Positions 33,592 through 42,793 of a DNA stretch of 64,000 nucleotides are shown one piece after another. The stretch lies in assembly GCA_017302035.1 (NCBI GenBank), contig JAFLEA010000001.1, positions 62,001 through 126,000 on the forward strand. Direction: 5' to 3'. How positions within the stretch are numbered: position 1 is the stretch's first letter; each line of letters opens with the position of its first letter. Both the position numbers and the translations under genes were made by a program. The stretch comes from Lysobacterales bacterium (lineage in GTDB: Bacteria; Pseudomonadota; Gammaproteobacteria; Xanthomonadales; Xanthomonadaceae). The notes beneath the pieces were generated by a model. That model had not been told where the DNA came from, ran no database searches, and saw only the letters and a program-made list of their open reading frames with translations.

Positions 33592-34134
33592 ATGGCAACC
33601 ATCGAAATCCGGCTCGACGCGTTGGCGAGGCTGTACGACTCGCTGGACCCGGCGCCTTTCCACGACAAGTCCCTGGACCGCGATGCCGAGGCCTGGCTGA
33701 TCGAATCGGCGGACGAGGTTTCCCCGCGCGAACCCCTGGAACTGCTGGTCCGCGGACCCGAATCCCTGCGCGCCAGCGTGCCGGAGATCGCCGCGGCGGT
33801 GCACGCGCACTTCCGCCGTGCGCTCGAACACCAGGAATGGATGCTGCGCCGACGCATCCGGGTGAGCCGGCTGGTGTTGCTGATCGGCCTGGGGGTGCTG
33901 GCGGCCACCCTCATCGCGCGGCACCTGCTGCTGGGCGGGGGCGAGCGTAGCGGTGTGGTCGAAGTGCTGGGCGAGGGCCTGCTGGTCGTGGGCTGGGTCG
34001 CCATGTGGCGGCCGGTGGAACTGCTGCTGTACGAGCCGCTGGAAAGCGCCGCCGCGCGCGCGGTGCTGCGCCGCCTGTCGCAGGCGACGGTCGGTTTCTG
34101 CCCGCTGGACGATCCGGAAGCCGCCGCCGACTGA
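33592..34134 (+). CDS. Hypothetical membrane protein with two helices
   Basis: The 180-residue protein is not recognised as a named family with certainty. Its N-terminus (MATIEIRLDALARLYDSLDP, then HDKSLDRDAEAWLIESA) is hydrophilic; two membrane segments follow (VSRLVLLIGLGVLAATLIA and LLVVGWVAMWRPVELLLY). The phrase GWVAMWRPVELLLYEPL recurs in conserved hypothetical proteins of proteobacteria. A CACAAT box eight bases before the ATG fits a nearly leaderless transcript. Function unknown. Confidence 0.85.
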   Translation: MATIEIRLDALARLYDSLDPAPFHDKSLDRDAEAWLIESADEVSPREPLELLVRGPESLRASVPEIAAAVHAHFRRALEHQEWMLRRRIRVSRLVLLIGLGVLAATLIARHLLLGGGERSGVVEVLGEGLLVVGWVAMWRPVELLLYEPLESAAARAVLRRLSQATVGFCPLDDPEAAAD

Positions 34135-34166
34135 CCGGGGCGGGGCGGCGGTCCGTCCCCGGCCGC

Positions 34167-37100
34167 TCAGGCCGCGCTGCGTTCCACCACCCGCAGCGGA
34201 CTGTCCCAGTCCTGCAGCAACTGCGCCTCGCGGGCCTTGGCCGCGTGCAGGTGTGCTTCCTTGACGTGACCGTAGCCGCGGATGTGCTCGGGGACGCTGG
34301 CGATCTGCGCGGCCAGTTCCAGGTTGCCGGCATCCAGCCGGGCCAGCAGCCGCTCGACGGTGGCGAAATAGTCGGCGATCAGTTGTCGCTCCATGCGCCG
34401 TTCCTCGGTGCGGCCGAACACGTCGAACGCGCCGCCGCGCAGGAACTTCAGTTTCGCCATCCACTTGAACGCGGTGAACATCCACGGGCCGTACTCGCGC
34501 TTGAGCAGGCGGCCCTGTTCGTCCTTCTTCGCCAGCAGCGGCGGGGCCAGGTGGAAATGCAGGGTGTAGTCGCCCTCGAACTGCTGCTGCAGGCGGCGCT
34601 GGAACTCGCCGCTGGTGTACAGGCGCGCGACCTCGTACTCGTCCTTGTAGGCCATCAGCTTGAACGCGTAGCGCGCCACCGCCTCGGCCAGCGCGGTGGA
34701 ACCCGGCGCCTTGAGGTTCTCGGCCGCGCGCACCTTTGCCACCAACTCGGTGTAGCGGCGCGAGTAGGCGGCGTCCTGGTATTCGGTGAGGAACTTCTCG
34801 CGGCGGGCGACCAGCTCGTCGAGGCTGCGCGACAGGCGCAGGTCGTCCAGCGGCAGCGCGGCGATCTCGCCGGTGGCGACGTTGAGCGGGGAGGCCTGCG
34901 ACGCGCCTTCCGTGGGACCGCCGCTGTCCGGCAGGCCGCGCAGTTCGCGCTCGGCGCGCAGCGGCTGCGGCGCGCTGGTGCTGCCCCATTCGTTGCCTTC
35001 CCAGTCGCCGGGCGGCAACTGGTGCAGGCCGTCGGCCGTGCGCTCGTCGGCGGTGGCCGGGTTGCGCACCAGGCCGGCGGCACTGGCCACGGCCTGCGGG
35101 TCGACCGCGGCCAGGCGGCCCCAGGCGAAGGCCTGGCGGTTCATCTCCACCGCCGCGCCGTTGAGCTCGATCGCGCGCATCAGCGCCTCGAACGAGATCG
35201 GCACCAGGCCCAGCTGCCAGGCGTAGCCGAGGATGAACAGGTTGGTGGCGATGGCGTCGCCCAGCAGCGCGGTGGCCAGCTGGGTGGCGTCGATCAGGCG
35301 CGGTTCGCGCCCGCCCAGCGCCAGCTTGATGCCGGCGACGATGTCGGCGGCGGGGAAGTGCATGTCCGGGCGCATGGTGAAGGTGCCCGGCATCGCCTCG
35401 TAGGTGTTGAGCACCACTTCCGAGCGTTCGCCGCGGACCTTGGACAGCGCCCAGTAGTCGTTGACCACGACCATGTCGCAACCCAGCACCAGGTCGGCTT
35501 CGCCCGCGGCAATACGCACGGCGTGGATGTCCTGCGGCGTGCGCGCGATCCGGATGTGGGTGGTGACCGCGCCGCCCTTCTGCGCCAGGCCGGTCTGGTC
35601 GAGCACGGTGGCACCCTTGCCTTCCAGGTGCCCGGCCATGCCCAGCAGCGCGCCGATGGTGACCACGCCGGTGCCGCCGACGCCGGTGATCAGGATGTTC
35701 CAGGGCTGCTCCAGCGCCGAGCGGAACGCCGGCGCGGGCAGGTCGTCCAGCAGCGCGGCGGCGTCGGCCTTGCGGCCCTTGCGCGGCTTGCCGCCATGCA
35801 CGGTGACGAAGCTGGGGCAGAAGCCATTGACGCAGGAATAGTCCTTGTTGCAATTGGACTGGTCGATCTCGCGCTTGCGCCCGAACTCGGTTTCCTTGGG
35901 CAGCACCGACACGCAGAAGCTCTTCTTGCCGCAGTCGCCGCAGCCTTCGCATACCAGGGTGTTGACCAGCACCCGCTTCTGCGGGTCCTCGAGCTTGCCG
36001 CGCTTGCGCCGGCGCCGCTTCTCGGTGGCGCAGGTCTGCTCGTAGATCAGGATCGACACGCCCTTCACTTCGCGCAGGCGCTTCTGCACCGCGTCCAGTT
36101 CGCTGCGGTCGTGGAACTCGACGCCCGCGGGGAACAGCTCGCGCTTGTTCCACTTCGACAGGTCGTCGCTGACCAGGACGATCGTGTCCACGCCTTCCGA
36201 ACGCATCTGCCAGGCGATGTCCGGCACGCTGAGCTGGCCGTCCACCGGCTGGCCGCCGGTCATCGCCACCGCATCGTTGTAGAGGATCTTGTAGGTGATG
36301 TTGACCTTGGCGGCGATCGACTGGCGGATCGCCAGCGAACCGCTGTGGAAGTAGGTCCCGTCGCCCAGATTCTGGAACACGTGCTCGGTGTCGGTGAACG
36401 CCGCCTGCCCGGCCCAGGTGACGCCTTCGCCGCCCATGTGGGTGAAGGTGTCGGTGTTGCGGTCCATCCAGGTGACCATGTAGTGGCAGCCGATGCCGCC
36501 CTGCGCGCGCGAGCCTTCCGGCACCACGGTGGAGGTGTTGTGCGGGCAGCCGGAGCAGTAGTGCGGCACGCGCGGGAAGTTGGCGCGCGGCAGCGCCATC
36601 TCCGCTTCCTTCTCCTCCATCCAGCGCAGCCGTTGCTCGATGGATTCGGTGTTGAAGAACCGCTGGATGCGCTTGCCAATGACGCCGGCGATGGTCGCCG
36701 GGGTCAGTTCGCCGGTGGACGGCAGGATCCACTCGCCGGCCTCGTCGTACTTGCCGACGATGCTCGGGCGATGGCCCCAGTCGGCCGGCCAGTTGTAGAA
36801 CTGTTCCTTCATCTGTCGCTCGATGAAGGCGCGCTTTTCCTCCACCACGACGATGTCTTCCAGGCCGCGGGCGAAGCGGGCGATGCCTTCGGGCTCGAGC
36901 GGCCAGGTCATGCCGACCTTGTAGACGCGGATGCCGATGTCGCGGCAGGCGTCCTCGTCCAGGCCCAGGTATTCCAGCGCCTGCAGCACGTCCAGGTAGC
37001 TCTTGCCGGTGGTCACGATGCCCAGGCGCGCGCGCGGCGAATCCAGCACCAGCGTGTCGATGCCGTTGGCGCGGGCGAAGGCCTGCGCGGCGCGGATCGC

Positions 37101-37913
37101 GTAGCGGTGCAGGCGCATCTCCTGCTCCATCGGCGGGTCCGGCCAGCGGATGTTGAGTCCCCCCGGCGGCAGTTCGAAATCCTCCGGCAGCACGATCGTG
37201 CGCGCGAACGGATCGACCTGCACCGAGGCCGAGGATTCCACCGTCTCGGCGATGGTCTTGAAGCCGATCCAGCGCCCGGTGTAGCGGCTCATCGCCCAGC
37301 CGACCAGGCCCAGGTCGAGGATGTCCTGCACCCCGGCCGGGTTGAGCACCGGCATCATCGCGCTGACGAACTCGTCCTCGCTGCCGTGCGGCAGGGTCGA
37401 GCTGCGGCAAGCGTGGTCGTCGGCGGCCAGCGCCAGCACGCCGCCATGGCGCGAGGTGCCGGCGGCGTTGGCGTGCTTGAACACGTCGCCGCAGCGATCC
37501 ACGCCCGGGCCCTTGCCGTACCACATGGCATAGACGCCATCGACCCGGGAGCCCGGGAACAGGTTGGTCTGCTGGGTGCCCCAGACCATGGTCGCGCCGA
37601 GGTCCTCGTTCAGGCCGGGCTGGAAGCGCACCTTGGCCGCCTCCAGGTGCTTGCGCGCGCGCCACAACTCCAGGTCGAAACCGCCCAGCGGGCTGCCGCG
37701 GTAGCCGCTGACGAAGCCGGCCGTATTCAGCCCTGCGGCGGCATCGCGCAGCTGCTGCATCAGCGGCAGGCGCACCAGGGCCTGCACCCCGCTGAGGTAG
37801 ATCCGGCCGTCGCGGCGGGTGTACTTGTGCTCCAGGGTGTAGTCGCGGTCGAAGGTTTCCAGGCCGGGCAGGTTGGCCGAGGAAGGCGAGGTCAGTTCGG
37901 CGGTGCTGGTCAT
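34167..37913 (-). CDS. Indolepyruvate ferredoxin oxidoreductase family protein (fused IorA-IorB)
   Basis: At 1248 residues this is the fused aerobic-type IOR that oxidatively decarboxylates aryl or branched 2-oxo acids to acyl-CoA with thiamine diphosphate. The N-terminal part carries TGFVSGYRGSPLGGFD-like PFOR domain I and the ThDP domain (EGVTWAGQAAF, GDGTYFHSGSLA). The Fe-S region has CEGCGDCGKKSFC and CNKDYSCVNGFCP. A gamma-type Rossmann domain (LITGVGGTGVVTIG) follows. It may finish phenylalanine and tyrosine breakdown after transamination, linking it to phhA at the other end (inference). Confidence 0.94.
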   Translation of the reverse strand: MTSTAELTSPSSANLPGLETFDRDYTLEHKYTRRDGRIYLSGVQALVRLPLMQQLRDAAAGLNTAGFVSGYRGSPLGGFDLELWRARKHLEAAKVRFQPGLNEDLGATMVWGTQQTNLFPGSRVDGVYAMWYGKGPGVDRCGDVFKHANAAGTSRHGGVLALAADDHACRSSTLPHGSEDEFVSAMMPVLNPAGVQDILDLGLVGWAMSRYTGRWIGFKTIAETVESSASVQVDPFARTIVLPEDFELPPGGLNIRWPDPPMEQEMRLHRYAIRAAQAFARANGIDTLVLDSPRARLGIVTTGKSYLDVLQALEYLGLDEDACRDIGIRVYKVGMTWPLEPEGIARFARGLEDIVVVEEKRAFIERQMKEQFYNWPADWGHRPSIVGKYDEAGEWILPSTGELTPATIAGVIGKRIQRFFNTESIEQRLRWMEEKEAEMALPRANFPRVPHYCSGCPHNTSTVVPEGSRAQGGIGCHYMVTWMDRNTDTFTHMGGEGVTWAGQAAFTDTEHVFQNLGDGTYFHSGSLAIRQSIAAKVNITYKILYNDAVAMTGGQPVDGQLSVPDIAWQMRSEGVDTIVLVSDDLSKWNKRELFPAGVEFHDRSELDAVQKRLREVKGVSILIYEQTCATEKRRRRKRGKLEDPQKRVLVNTLVCEGCGDCGKKSFCVSVLPKETEFGRKREIDQSNCNKDYSCVNGFCPSFVTVHGGKPRKGRKADAAALLDDLPAPAFRSALEQPWNILITGVGGTGVVTIGALLGMAGHLEGKGATVLDQTGLAQKGGAVTTHIRIARTPQDIHAVRIAAGEADLVLGCDMVVVNDYWALSKVRGERSEVVLNTYEAMPGTFTMRPDMHFPAADIVAGIKLALGGREPRLIDATQLATALLGDAIATNLFILGYAWQLGLVPISFEALMRAIELNGAAVEMNRQAFAWGRLAAVDPQAVASAAGLVRNPATADERTADGLHQLPPGDWEGNEWGSTSAPQPLRAERELRGLPDSGGPTEGASQASPLNVATGEIAALPLDDLRLSRSLDELVARREKFLTEYQDAAYSRRYTELVAKVRAAENLKAPGSTALAEAVARYAFKLMAYKDEYEVARLYTSGEFQRRLQQQFEGDYTLHFHLAPPLLAKKDEQGRLLKREYGPWMFTAFKWMAKLKFLRGGAFDVFGRTEERRMERQLIADYFATVERLLARLDAGNLELAAQIASVPEHIRGYGHVKEAHLHAAKAREAQLLQDWDSPLRVVERSAA

Positions 37914-38063
37914 GAATGGGCCCTGGCGCTGGCTGGAGCCGGGCTCCCCGGCCCGATGCGAAATGATATCAAGCCCGATTCTGTGACGGCGGACACTCGC
38001 CGAACGTGCGCTGGTGCGGTTACGATGGGGCGAGGGAGGCTGTCAGCTCTCGGGGAAGTGACA

Positions 38064-38696
38064 GTGAAAAGACTACGTTTTCCGCTCGCCTTCGGGCTTG
38101 CATTGTATTCGTTGCTGGCCCAGGCGCAGGCGTTGCCTGGGCCGAAAGAGTTCTATTTCGACGACGATCCGCAGACGACGCGAACGATCGTCGTCATTCC
38201 GGGCGAGGGCGATGCGGTGGTGGAGCGGCTCGCCGCCAACGTCGCGCGCAAGCCGGGCGATGTCGAATCGCGCGCCCAGCTCGCCCACCTGGCCATGGCG
38301 TCAGGCCGGCCCGAACTGGGCGAGGAGCTGTACCGCGCTGCACGCAAGAGCGCCGGCGGCAATCAGCGTCTGACTCGTGCGGTGGCCTGGAACCACGGCT
38401 GGGACCTGTACCGCGCCGGCGAACCGGCCCGCGCGCTGGAACAGTGGTCGACGCTGCTGGGCGGCTGGCCCAGCGCACCCACGTGGCAACCGCCGACGAT
38501 GGCCCTGGCATTGTGGAAGCTGGGTCGCAAGCAGGAGGCCGTGGCCTGGTATGCGGCGGCGGTGCGCACCGAACCCGGGCAATGGTCCAGTGCCGCCAAC
38601 TTCGCCAGCCTGCTGCCGGACTGGCGCGAGGAGGACCGGGCGACGCTGGCCGAAGTGCAGGCCGCCTGGCAAGCCGATCCGCCGGCCTGGCCATAG
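38064..38696 (+). CDS. Exported tetratricopeptide-repeat protein
   Basis: The 210-residue product begins at a GTG with GGGGAA upstream, then a signal peptide (KRLRFPLAFGLALYSLLAQA). Behind it are helical TPR-like repeats: DVESRAQLAHLAMASGRPEL, RAVAWNHGWDLYRAGEPARA and ALWKLGRKQEAVAWYAAAV. Such proteins usually scaffold protein interactions in the periplasm. A GTG six bases earlier could also start it. It precedes the 2OG oxygenase by 57 bp. Function unknown. Confidence 0.78.
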   Translation: MKRLRFPLAFGLALYSLLAQAQALPGPKEFYFDDDPQTTRTIVVIPGEGDAVVERLAANVARKPGDVESRAQLAHLAMASGRPELGEELYRAARKSAGGNQRLTRAVAWNHGWDLYRAGEPARALEQWSTLLGGWPSAPTWQPPTMALALWKLGRKQEAVAWYAAAVRTEPGQWSSAANFASLLPDWREEDRATLAEVQAAWQADPPAWP

Positions 38697-38753
38697 GCCT
38701 GGCCGGGCGGGAATGCGGGCACGCCGCATCGACTCTCGTCCATCGCATCGCCG

Positions 38754-39458
38754 ATGATCAGCAACGAACTCCAGCTTGAGCCTTGGCGCGCGCGCCTGCG
38801 TGCGCATGGCCGGGTCCAGATTCCCGGGTTCCTGCAGGAAGATGCGGCGCTGCGCCTGCACCAGTGCCTGCGCGACGAGGTGCCGTGGGAAACCGCGCAG
38901 CGTACCGATGCGCTGCTGGCCGACGGCCAGGCCCACGGTGCCGCGCCCGGCACTCCCGAGGACGCGGCATTGCTGGAGGCGGCATGCCTGCGCGCGCGCG
39001 CGGGATTCGAGTTCTACTTCGACCGCTACCGGATGATCGATGCGCGCCGCGACGGGGTCGATCCGCAGCTGGTCCTGCATGTGGTGGTCGATTTCCTCAA
39101 CAGCCCGGAATTCCTGGACTTTGCCCGCCAGCTGACCGGTGATCCGGCGATCCGCATGGTCAGCGCGATCGGCGTCCGCTACCGCCCGGGACACTTCCTG
39201 CGCGCGCACAACGACCGCGTCGGCAACGAGGACCGCGCCTTCGCCTACGTCATGAACCTCAGCCGCGAGTGGTTGCCGGACTGGGGTGGCCTGCTGCATT
39301 TCCTCGATCCGGCCGAGCGTCGCGTGGTGGACACGTTCACCCCGCTGTGGAACACGCTGAGCCTGTTCCGCGTGCCGCAGCCGCACGAGGTCAGCCTGGT
39401 GGCGCCGTGGGCGGGTTCGCCGCGCTACAGCATCACCGGCTGGTTCCGCCGCGGCTGA
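38754..39458 (+). CDS. 2OG-Fe(II) oxygenase (prolyl hydroxylase-like)
   Basis: The 234-residue protein has the 2-oxoglutarate/iron(II) hydroxylase facial triad: HNDRVGNEDRAF supplies His and Asp, PHEVSLVA the second His, and RYSITGWF the Arg that binds 2-oxoglutarate. The 4-hydroxylation-type fold with LLHFLDP before the distal His resembles prolyl hydroxylase-related proteins of proteobacteria. Substrate unknown; a protein or amino acid is likely. Confidence 0.9.
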   Translation: MISNELQLEPWRARLRAHGRVQIPGFLQEDAALRLHQCLRDEVPWETAQRTDALLADGQAHGAAPGTPEDAALLEAACLRARAGFEFYFDRYRMIDARRDGVDPQLVLHVVVDFLNSPEFLDFARQLTGDPAIRMVSAIGVRYRPGHFLRAHNDRVGNEDRAFAYVMNLSREWLPDWGGLLHFLDPAERRVVDTFTPLWNTLSLFRVPQPHEVSLVAPWAGSPRYSITGWFRRG

Positions 39459-39574
39459 GCCCTGTCCGTGGTCCGGGGCGCCTTCGCCCTGATCCCGCCG
39501 CCCCTGCCGGCCCCGGCCTGGCAGCGGGCGCGCTGCGCGGACTGGCGTCCGCCGCCCGTGCGCCGGCGAATCCG

Positions 39575-39580
39575 TACAAT
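39575..39580 (+). promoter_or_regulatory. -10 box of the RlmI-like gene, leaderless geometry
   Basis: TACAAT is followed by TGGCCG and the ATG at 39587. No Shine-Dalgarno is seen. Confidence 0.6.
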
Positions 39581-39586
39581 TGGCCG

Positions 39587-40768
39587 ATGGATGCCACCTA
39601 CCCCGTCGTGCGGCTGAAGAACGCCTGGCGTTCCAGCCATCCCTGGATCTTCCAGAAGCTGGTCGACAAGCCTGCGCAGAAGCCGCGCCCGGGCGAGATC
39701 GTCGACGCCTACGACGTCGAGGGCCAGTTCATCGGCCGCGGCTTCTACAACGGCCATTCGCGGATCGCCCTGCGCATCCTGGAGACCAATCCGGTCGCGG
39801 CGGTGGATCAGGCCTGGTTCGAGCGCAGGATCGGCGAGGCGGTGGCGCTGCGCCGCGAGGTGCTGAAGCTGGACGAGGTCTCCAACGCCTGGCGGGTGGT
39901 CCATTCCGAGGGCGATGGACTGTCCGGGCTGGTGGTGGACCGCTACGACGACCTGCTGGTGGCGGAGTTCTTCAGCGCCGGCATGTACCGCCACCGCGAA
40001 TGGGTCTACGCGGCGCTGCGCCGGCATTTCCCGGGCGCGCGCATCTACAGCTTCGCCGACGAGCACGTGCAGAAGCAGGAGAGCTTCGACTACCGCCCGG
40101 TCTACAGCGAGGGCGGCTCGCCCGAGCCGGCGGTCATCACCGAGCACGGCATCCGCTTCCGCGCCGACCCCGCCGGCGCGCACAAGACCGGCTTCTTCGC
40201 CGACCAGCGCGAGAACCGCGAGTGGTTCTCGCGCCAGGTGGCCGGCCAGCGGGTGCTCGACCTGTGCTGCAACACCGGCGGCTTCGCCGTGTACGCGGCG
40301 GTGCGCGGTGCGGCCGAGGTGGTCGGCATCGACATCGACGCCGACGTGATCGCGATCGCCAAGGCCAATGCGCGACTCAACGACGTCAGGCCGAAGTTCG
40401 TCCAGGCCGACATCTTCCCGTGGCTGCGCGAGGCCGCCGCGCGCGGCGAGCAGTACGACGCGGTGGTGCTGGACCCGGCGAAGATGACCCGCGACCGCGA
40501 CCAGGTGATCGCCGCGCTGAAGAAGTACCTGGACATGAACAAGCTGGCGCTGGGCGTGGTCAGGCCCGGTGGCTTGCTGGCCACCTTTTCCTGCACCGGG
40601 CTGGTGTCGGAGGAGCAGTTCCTGGACATGCTGCGGCGCGCCGCGTTCTACGCCGGGCGCACCGTGCAGGTGCTCAAGGTCGCCGGTGCCGGCCCGGACC
40701 ACCCGTTCCTGGCCAACGTGCCCGAGTCGCGCTACCTCAAGGCGGTGTTCTGCCGGGTGCTGGACTGA
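39587..40768 (+). CDS. Class I SAM-dependent rRNA cytosine methyltransferase (RlmI-like)
   Basis: The 393-residue protein has an N-terminal PUA-type domain (VVRLKNAWRSSHPWIFQKLV), an EEHEHE-type linker and a C-terminal methyltransferase: RVLDLCCNTGGFAVYAA (SAM site), VVGIDIDADVI and VVLDPAKMTRDR, then FSCTGLVSEEQF. This matches RlmI, which methylates C1962 of 23S rRNA. The start at 39587 gives the proper N-terminus; the frame is open further upstream. Confidence 0.93.
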   Translation: MDATYPVVRLKNAWRSSHPWIFQKLVDKPAQKPRPGEIVDAYDVEGQFIGRGFYNGHSRIALRILETNPVAAVDQAWFERRIGEAVALRREVLKLDEVSNAWRVVHSEGDGLSGLVVDRYDDLLVAEFFSAGMYRHREWVYAALRRHFPGARIYSFADEHVQKQESFDYRPVYSEGGSPEPAVITEHGIRFRADPAGAHKTGFFADQRENREWFSRQVAGQRVLDLCCNTGGFAVYAAVRGAAEVVGIDIDADVIAIAKANARLNDVRPKFVQADIFPWLREAAARGEQYDAVVLDPAKMTRDRDQVIAALKKYLDMNKLALGVVRPGGLLATFSCTGLVSEEQFLDMLRRAAFYAGRTVQVLKVAGAGPDHPFLANVPESRYLKAVFCRVLD

Positions 40769-40807
40769 TCAGTTTCCGGCGTCCCGGCGCAAGCCGCGAC
40801 GCCGGGT

Positions 40808-42238
40808 TCAGGCTTTCCCGAGCATGCTGTTGCGCCGCGCGTACACCACGTACAGCACGAAGCCGAGCACGTTCCAGGCCAGGAAGTACAGCTGCGTCTG
40901 CCGCGGCAGGCTCCAGAACAGGTAGGCGCAGCCGAGGATCGCCAGCGGCGCGATGATCCAGGCCAGCGGCGTGCGGAAGCCGCGCGCGCGGCCCGGTTCG
41001 CGCTTGCGCAGCACCAGCAGGCAGATCGACACGGCGATGAAGGCCACCAGGGTGCCGGCATTGGCCAGCGCGGCGATCTCGCCCAGCTCGGCCACCCCGG
41101 CCAGCGCAGCGACCAGGATCGCGGTGAACACGGTGATGACCACCGGCGTGCCGGTGCGCTGGTTCACCTTCGACAGCGAGCGCGGCAGCAGGCCGTCGCG
41201 CGACATCACGAAGAAGATCCGGCTCTGGCCGTAGAAGAACGCCAGCAGCACCGTCGGCAAGGCGATCACCGCGGCGATGCCGATCACCGCCGCCGCATTG
41301 CCGTGGCCCAGCTCGCGCAGGATCAGCGCCAGCGGCTCGGCACTCTTGCCGAACACGGTGTAGTGCATCGCGCCCACCGCCGCCAGCGCCACCAGCACGT
41401 AGATCACGGTGCAGCCGATCATCGAGCCGACGATGCCGATGGACAGGTTGCGGCTGGGGTTCTTGGTTTCCTCGGCGGCGGTGGAGATCGCGTCGAAGCC
41501 GTAGAAGGCGAAGAAGATGATCGCCGCTGCCGCCATGACGCCGCGTTCGACCCCGTCCGGCCCGATCGCCTTGGAGAAGCCGTAGGGCATGAATGGTTGC
41601 AGGTTCTCGGCACTGAACGCCGGCAGCGCCAGCGTGATGAACACCGCCAGCGCGACCAGCTTGACCGCCACCAGGATCGCGTTGAGGGTGGCGCTCTCGC
41701 GGGTGCCGGCCATCAGCATGCCGGCCACGAGGAAGGTGATGACGATGGCCGGCAGGTTGAGGAAACCGCCTTCGACGTGCGGGCCGGCGGCCAGCGCTTT
41801 CGGCAGCATCACGTTCCACCCGGTCTGGGCGTGCACCCATTCGAGGAAGCCGACGAAGTAGCCCGACCAGCCCACCGCCACGGTGCTCACCACCAGCGAA
41901 TACTCGAGGATCAGACTCCAGCCCACGATCCAGGCCAGGGTCTCGCCCAGTGCCGCGTAGCTGTAGGTGTAGGCGCTGCCGGCCGCCGGCATCATGGTGG
42001 CCATCTCGGCATAGGCCAGTGCCGCACAGGCGCAGACCATGCCGGCGATCACGAACGACAACAGCACCGCCGGCCCGGCCTTGTCCGCGCCGACTCCGAT
42101 CAGGGTGTAGATGCCGGTGCCCACGATCGCGCCGATGCCCAGCGCGACCAGGTGCGGCCAGCCCAGGGTCGGCACCAGGCGCCGGCCCTCCTCGTGCTGG
42201 GTGATGGTGTCCAGGGACTTGCGGCGGTGCCAGTTCAT
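40808..42238 (-). CDS. APC family amino acid permease
   Basis: The 476-residue protein starts MNWHRRKSLDTITQHEEGRR and has about twelve membrane helices. Conserved APC features are visible: GWPHLVALGIGAIVGTGIY in helix 1, SAYTYSYAALGE, the helix 6 region FFAFYGFDAISTAAEETKNP, and GQSRIFFVMSRDGLLP. It resembles YhdG/CAT-like cationic amino acid permeases. A longer in-frame start at 42310 is less likely. Substrate cannot be read from sequence. Confidence 0.92.
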   Translation of the reverse strand: MNWHRRKSLDTITQHEEGRRLVPTLGWPHLVALGIGAIVGTGIYTLIGVGADKAGPAVLLSFVIAGMVCACAALAYAEMATMMPAAGSAYTYSYAALGETLAWIVGWSLILEYSLVVSTVAVGWSGYFVGFLEWVHAQTGWNVMLPKALAAGPHVEGGFLNLPAIVITFLVAGMLMAGTRESATLNAILVAVKLVALAVFITLALPAFSAENLQPFMPYGFSKAIGPDGVERGVMAAAAIIFFAFYGFDAISTAAEETKNPSRNLSIGIVGSMIGCTVIYVLVALAAVGAMHYTVFGKSAEPLALILRELGHGNAAAVIGIAAVIALPTVLLAFFYGQSRIFFVMSRDGLLPRSLSKVNQRTGTPVVITVFTAILVAALAGVAELGEIAALANAGTLVAFIAVSICLLVLRKREPGRARGFRTPLAWIIAPLAILGCAYLFWSLPRQTQLYFLAWNVLGFVLYVVYARRNSMLGKA

Positions 42239-42327
42239 CGAGGCCTCGTGCGGGACGCGAAGCGCCGAGTGTGGCGCAATGCACCGCAGCAATGCCATGG
42301 CCGGCGGCATCGGCCGGCGCCGCCGCG

Positions 42328-42717
42328 TCAGGCCCGGTGCTTGCCCGGGGCAGATCCGTGCAGGAGGTAGTCGCGCAACGCCACCGCGTTGTTGTGCTCC
42401 TCGTCGCGGGCGCCGTAGACCAGGGTGACCGGGCCGCGGGCCAGGTAGCCGCGCAACTGGTTCAGGGCGTCGGGATGGGCCTCCAGCTCGGCGAAGTAGC
42501 GCTCGCGGAAACCTTGCCAGCGCGCCGGATCATGGTTGAACCACTTGCGCAACGCGGTGCTCGGGGCCAGCGCCTTGAGCCAGGCTTCGGCGCCCAGCTC
42601 CTCCTTCGACACCCCGCGCGGCCACAACCCGTCCACCAGCAGGCGCTGGCCGTCCCCGGGCGCCGGCGGTTCGTAGGCGCGCTTGAGCAGGATCGGGTGG
42701 CGGGAGGCGGGGGCCAT
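42328..42717 (-). CDS. DUF488 family protein (YeaO-like)
   Basis: The 129-residue protein shows the DUF488 hallmark LLVDGLWPRGVSKEELG, followed by KWFNHDPARWQGFRERY and VTLVYGARDEEHNNAVAL. The family is widespread and of unknown role. A start at 42762 would add 15 residues, but a CAGAAT box sits six bases before the ATG at 42717, favouring the shorter form. Divergent from rmuC, whose own box lies 65 bp away. Confidence 0.88.
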   Translation of the reverse strand: MAPASRHPILLKRAYEPPAPGDGQRLLVDGLWPRGVSKEELGAEAWLKALAPSTALRKWFNHDPARWQGFRERYFAELEAHPDALNQLRGYLARGPVTLVYGARDEEHNNAVALRDYLLHGSAPGKHRA

Positions 42718-42723
42718 GTGCGG

Positions 42724-42729
42724 ATTCTG
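42724..42729 (-). promoter_or_regulatory. -10 box of the DUF488 gene, leaderless geometry
   Basis: On the minus strand CAGAAT, then CCGCAC, then the ATG at 42717. Confidence 0.5.
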
Positions 42730-42781
42730 CACCGGAATCCTTGCCGCGGCGTGAAGTCGCACCTGCCGAGACCTCCGCCGC

Positions 42782-42787
42782 TAGACT
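42782..42787 (+). promoter_or_regulatory. -10 box of rmuC, leaderless geometry
   Basis: TAGACT, then GTCGGC, then the ATG at 42794; same six-base spacing as the divergent gene's box. Confidence 0.55.
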
Positions 42788-42793
42788 GTCGGC

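Noticed and set aside
34005..38063. Very long plus-strand open frame antisense to the indolepyruvate oxidoreductase gene
   Set aside because: It arises from GC-rich codon bias of the real gene on the other strand. The translation is low-complexity and has no domain, except for its 3' end, which is the genuine TPR gene at 38064.
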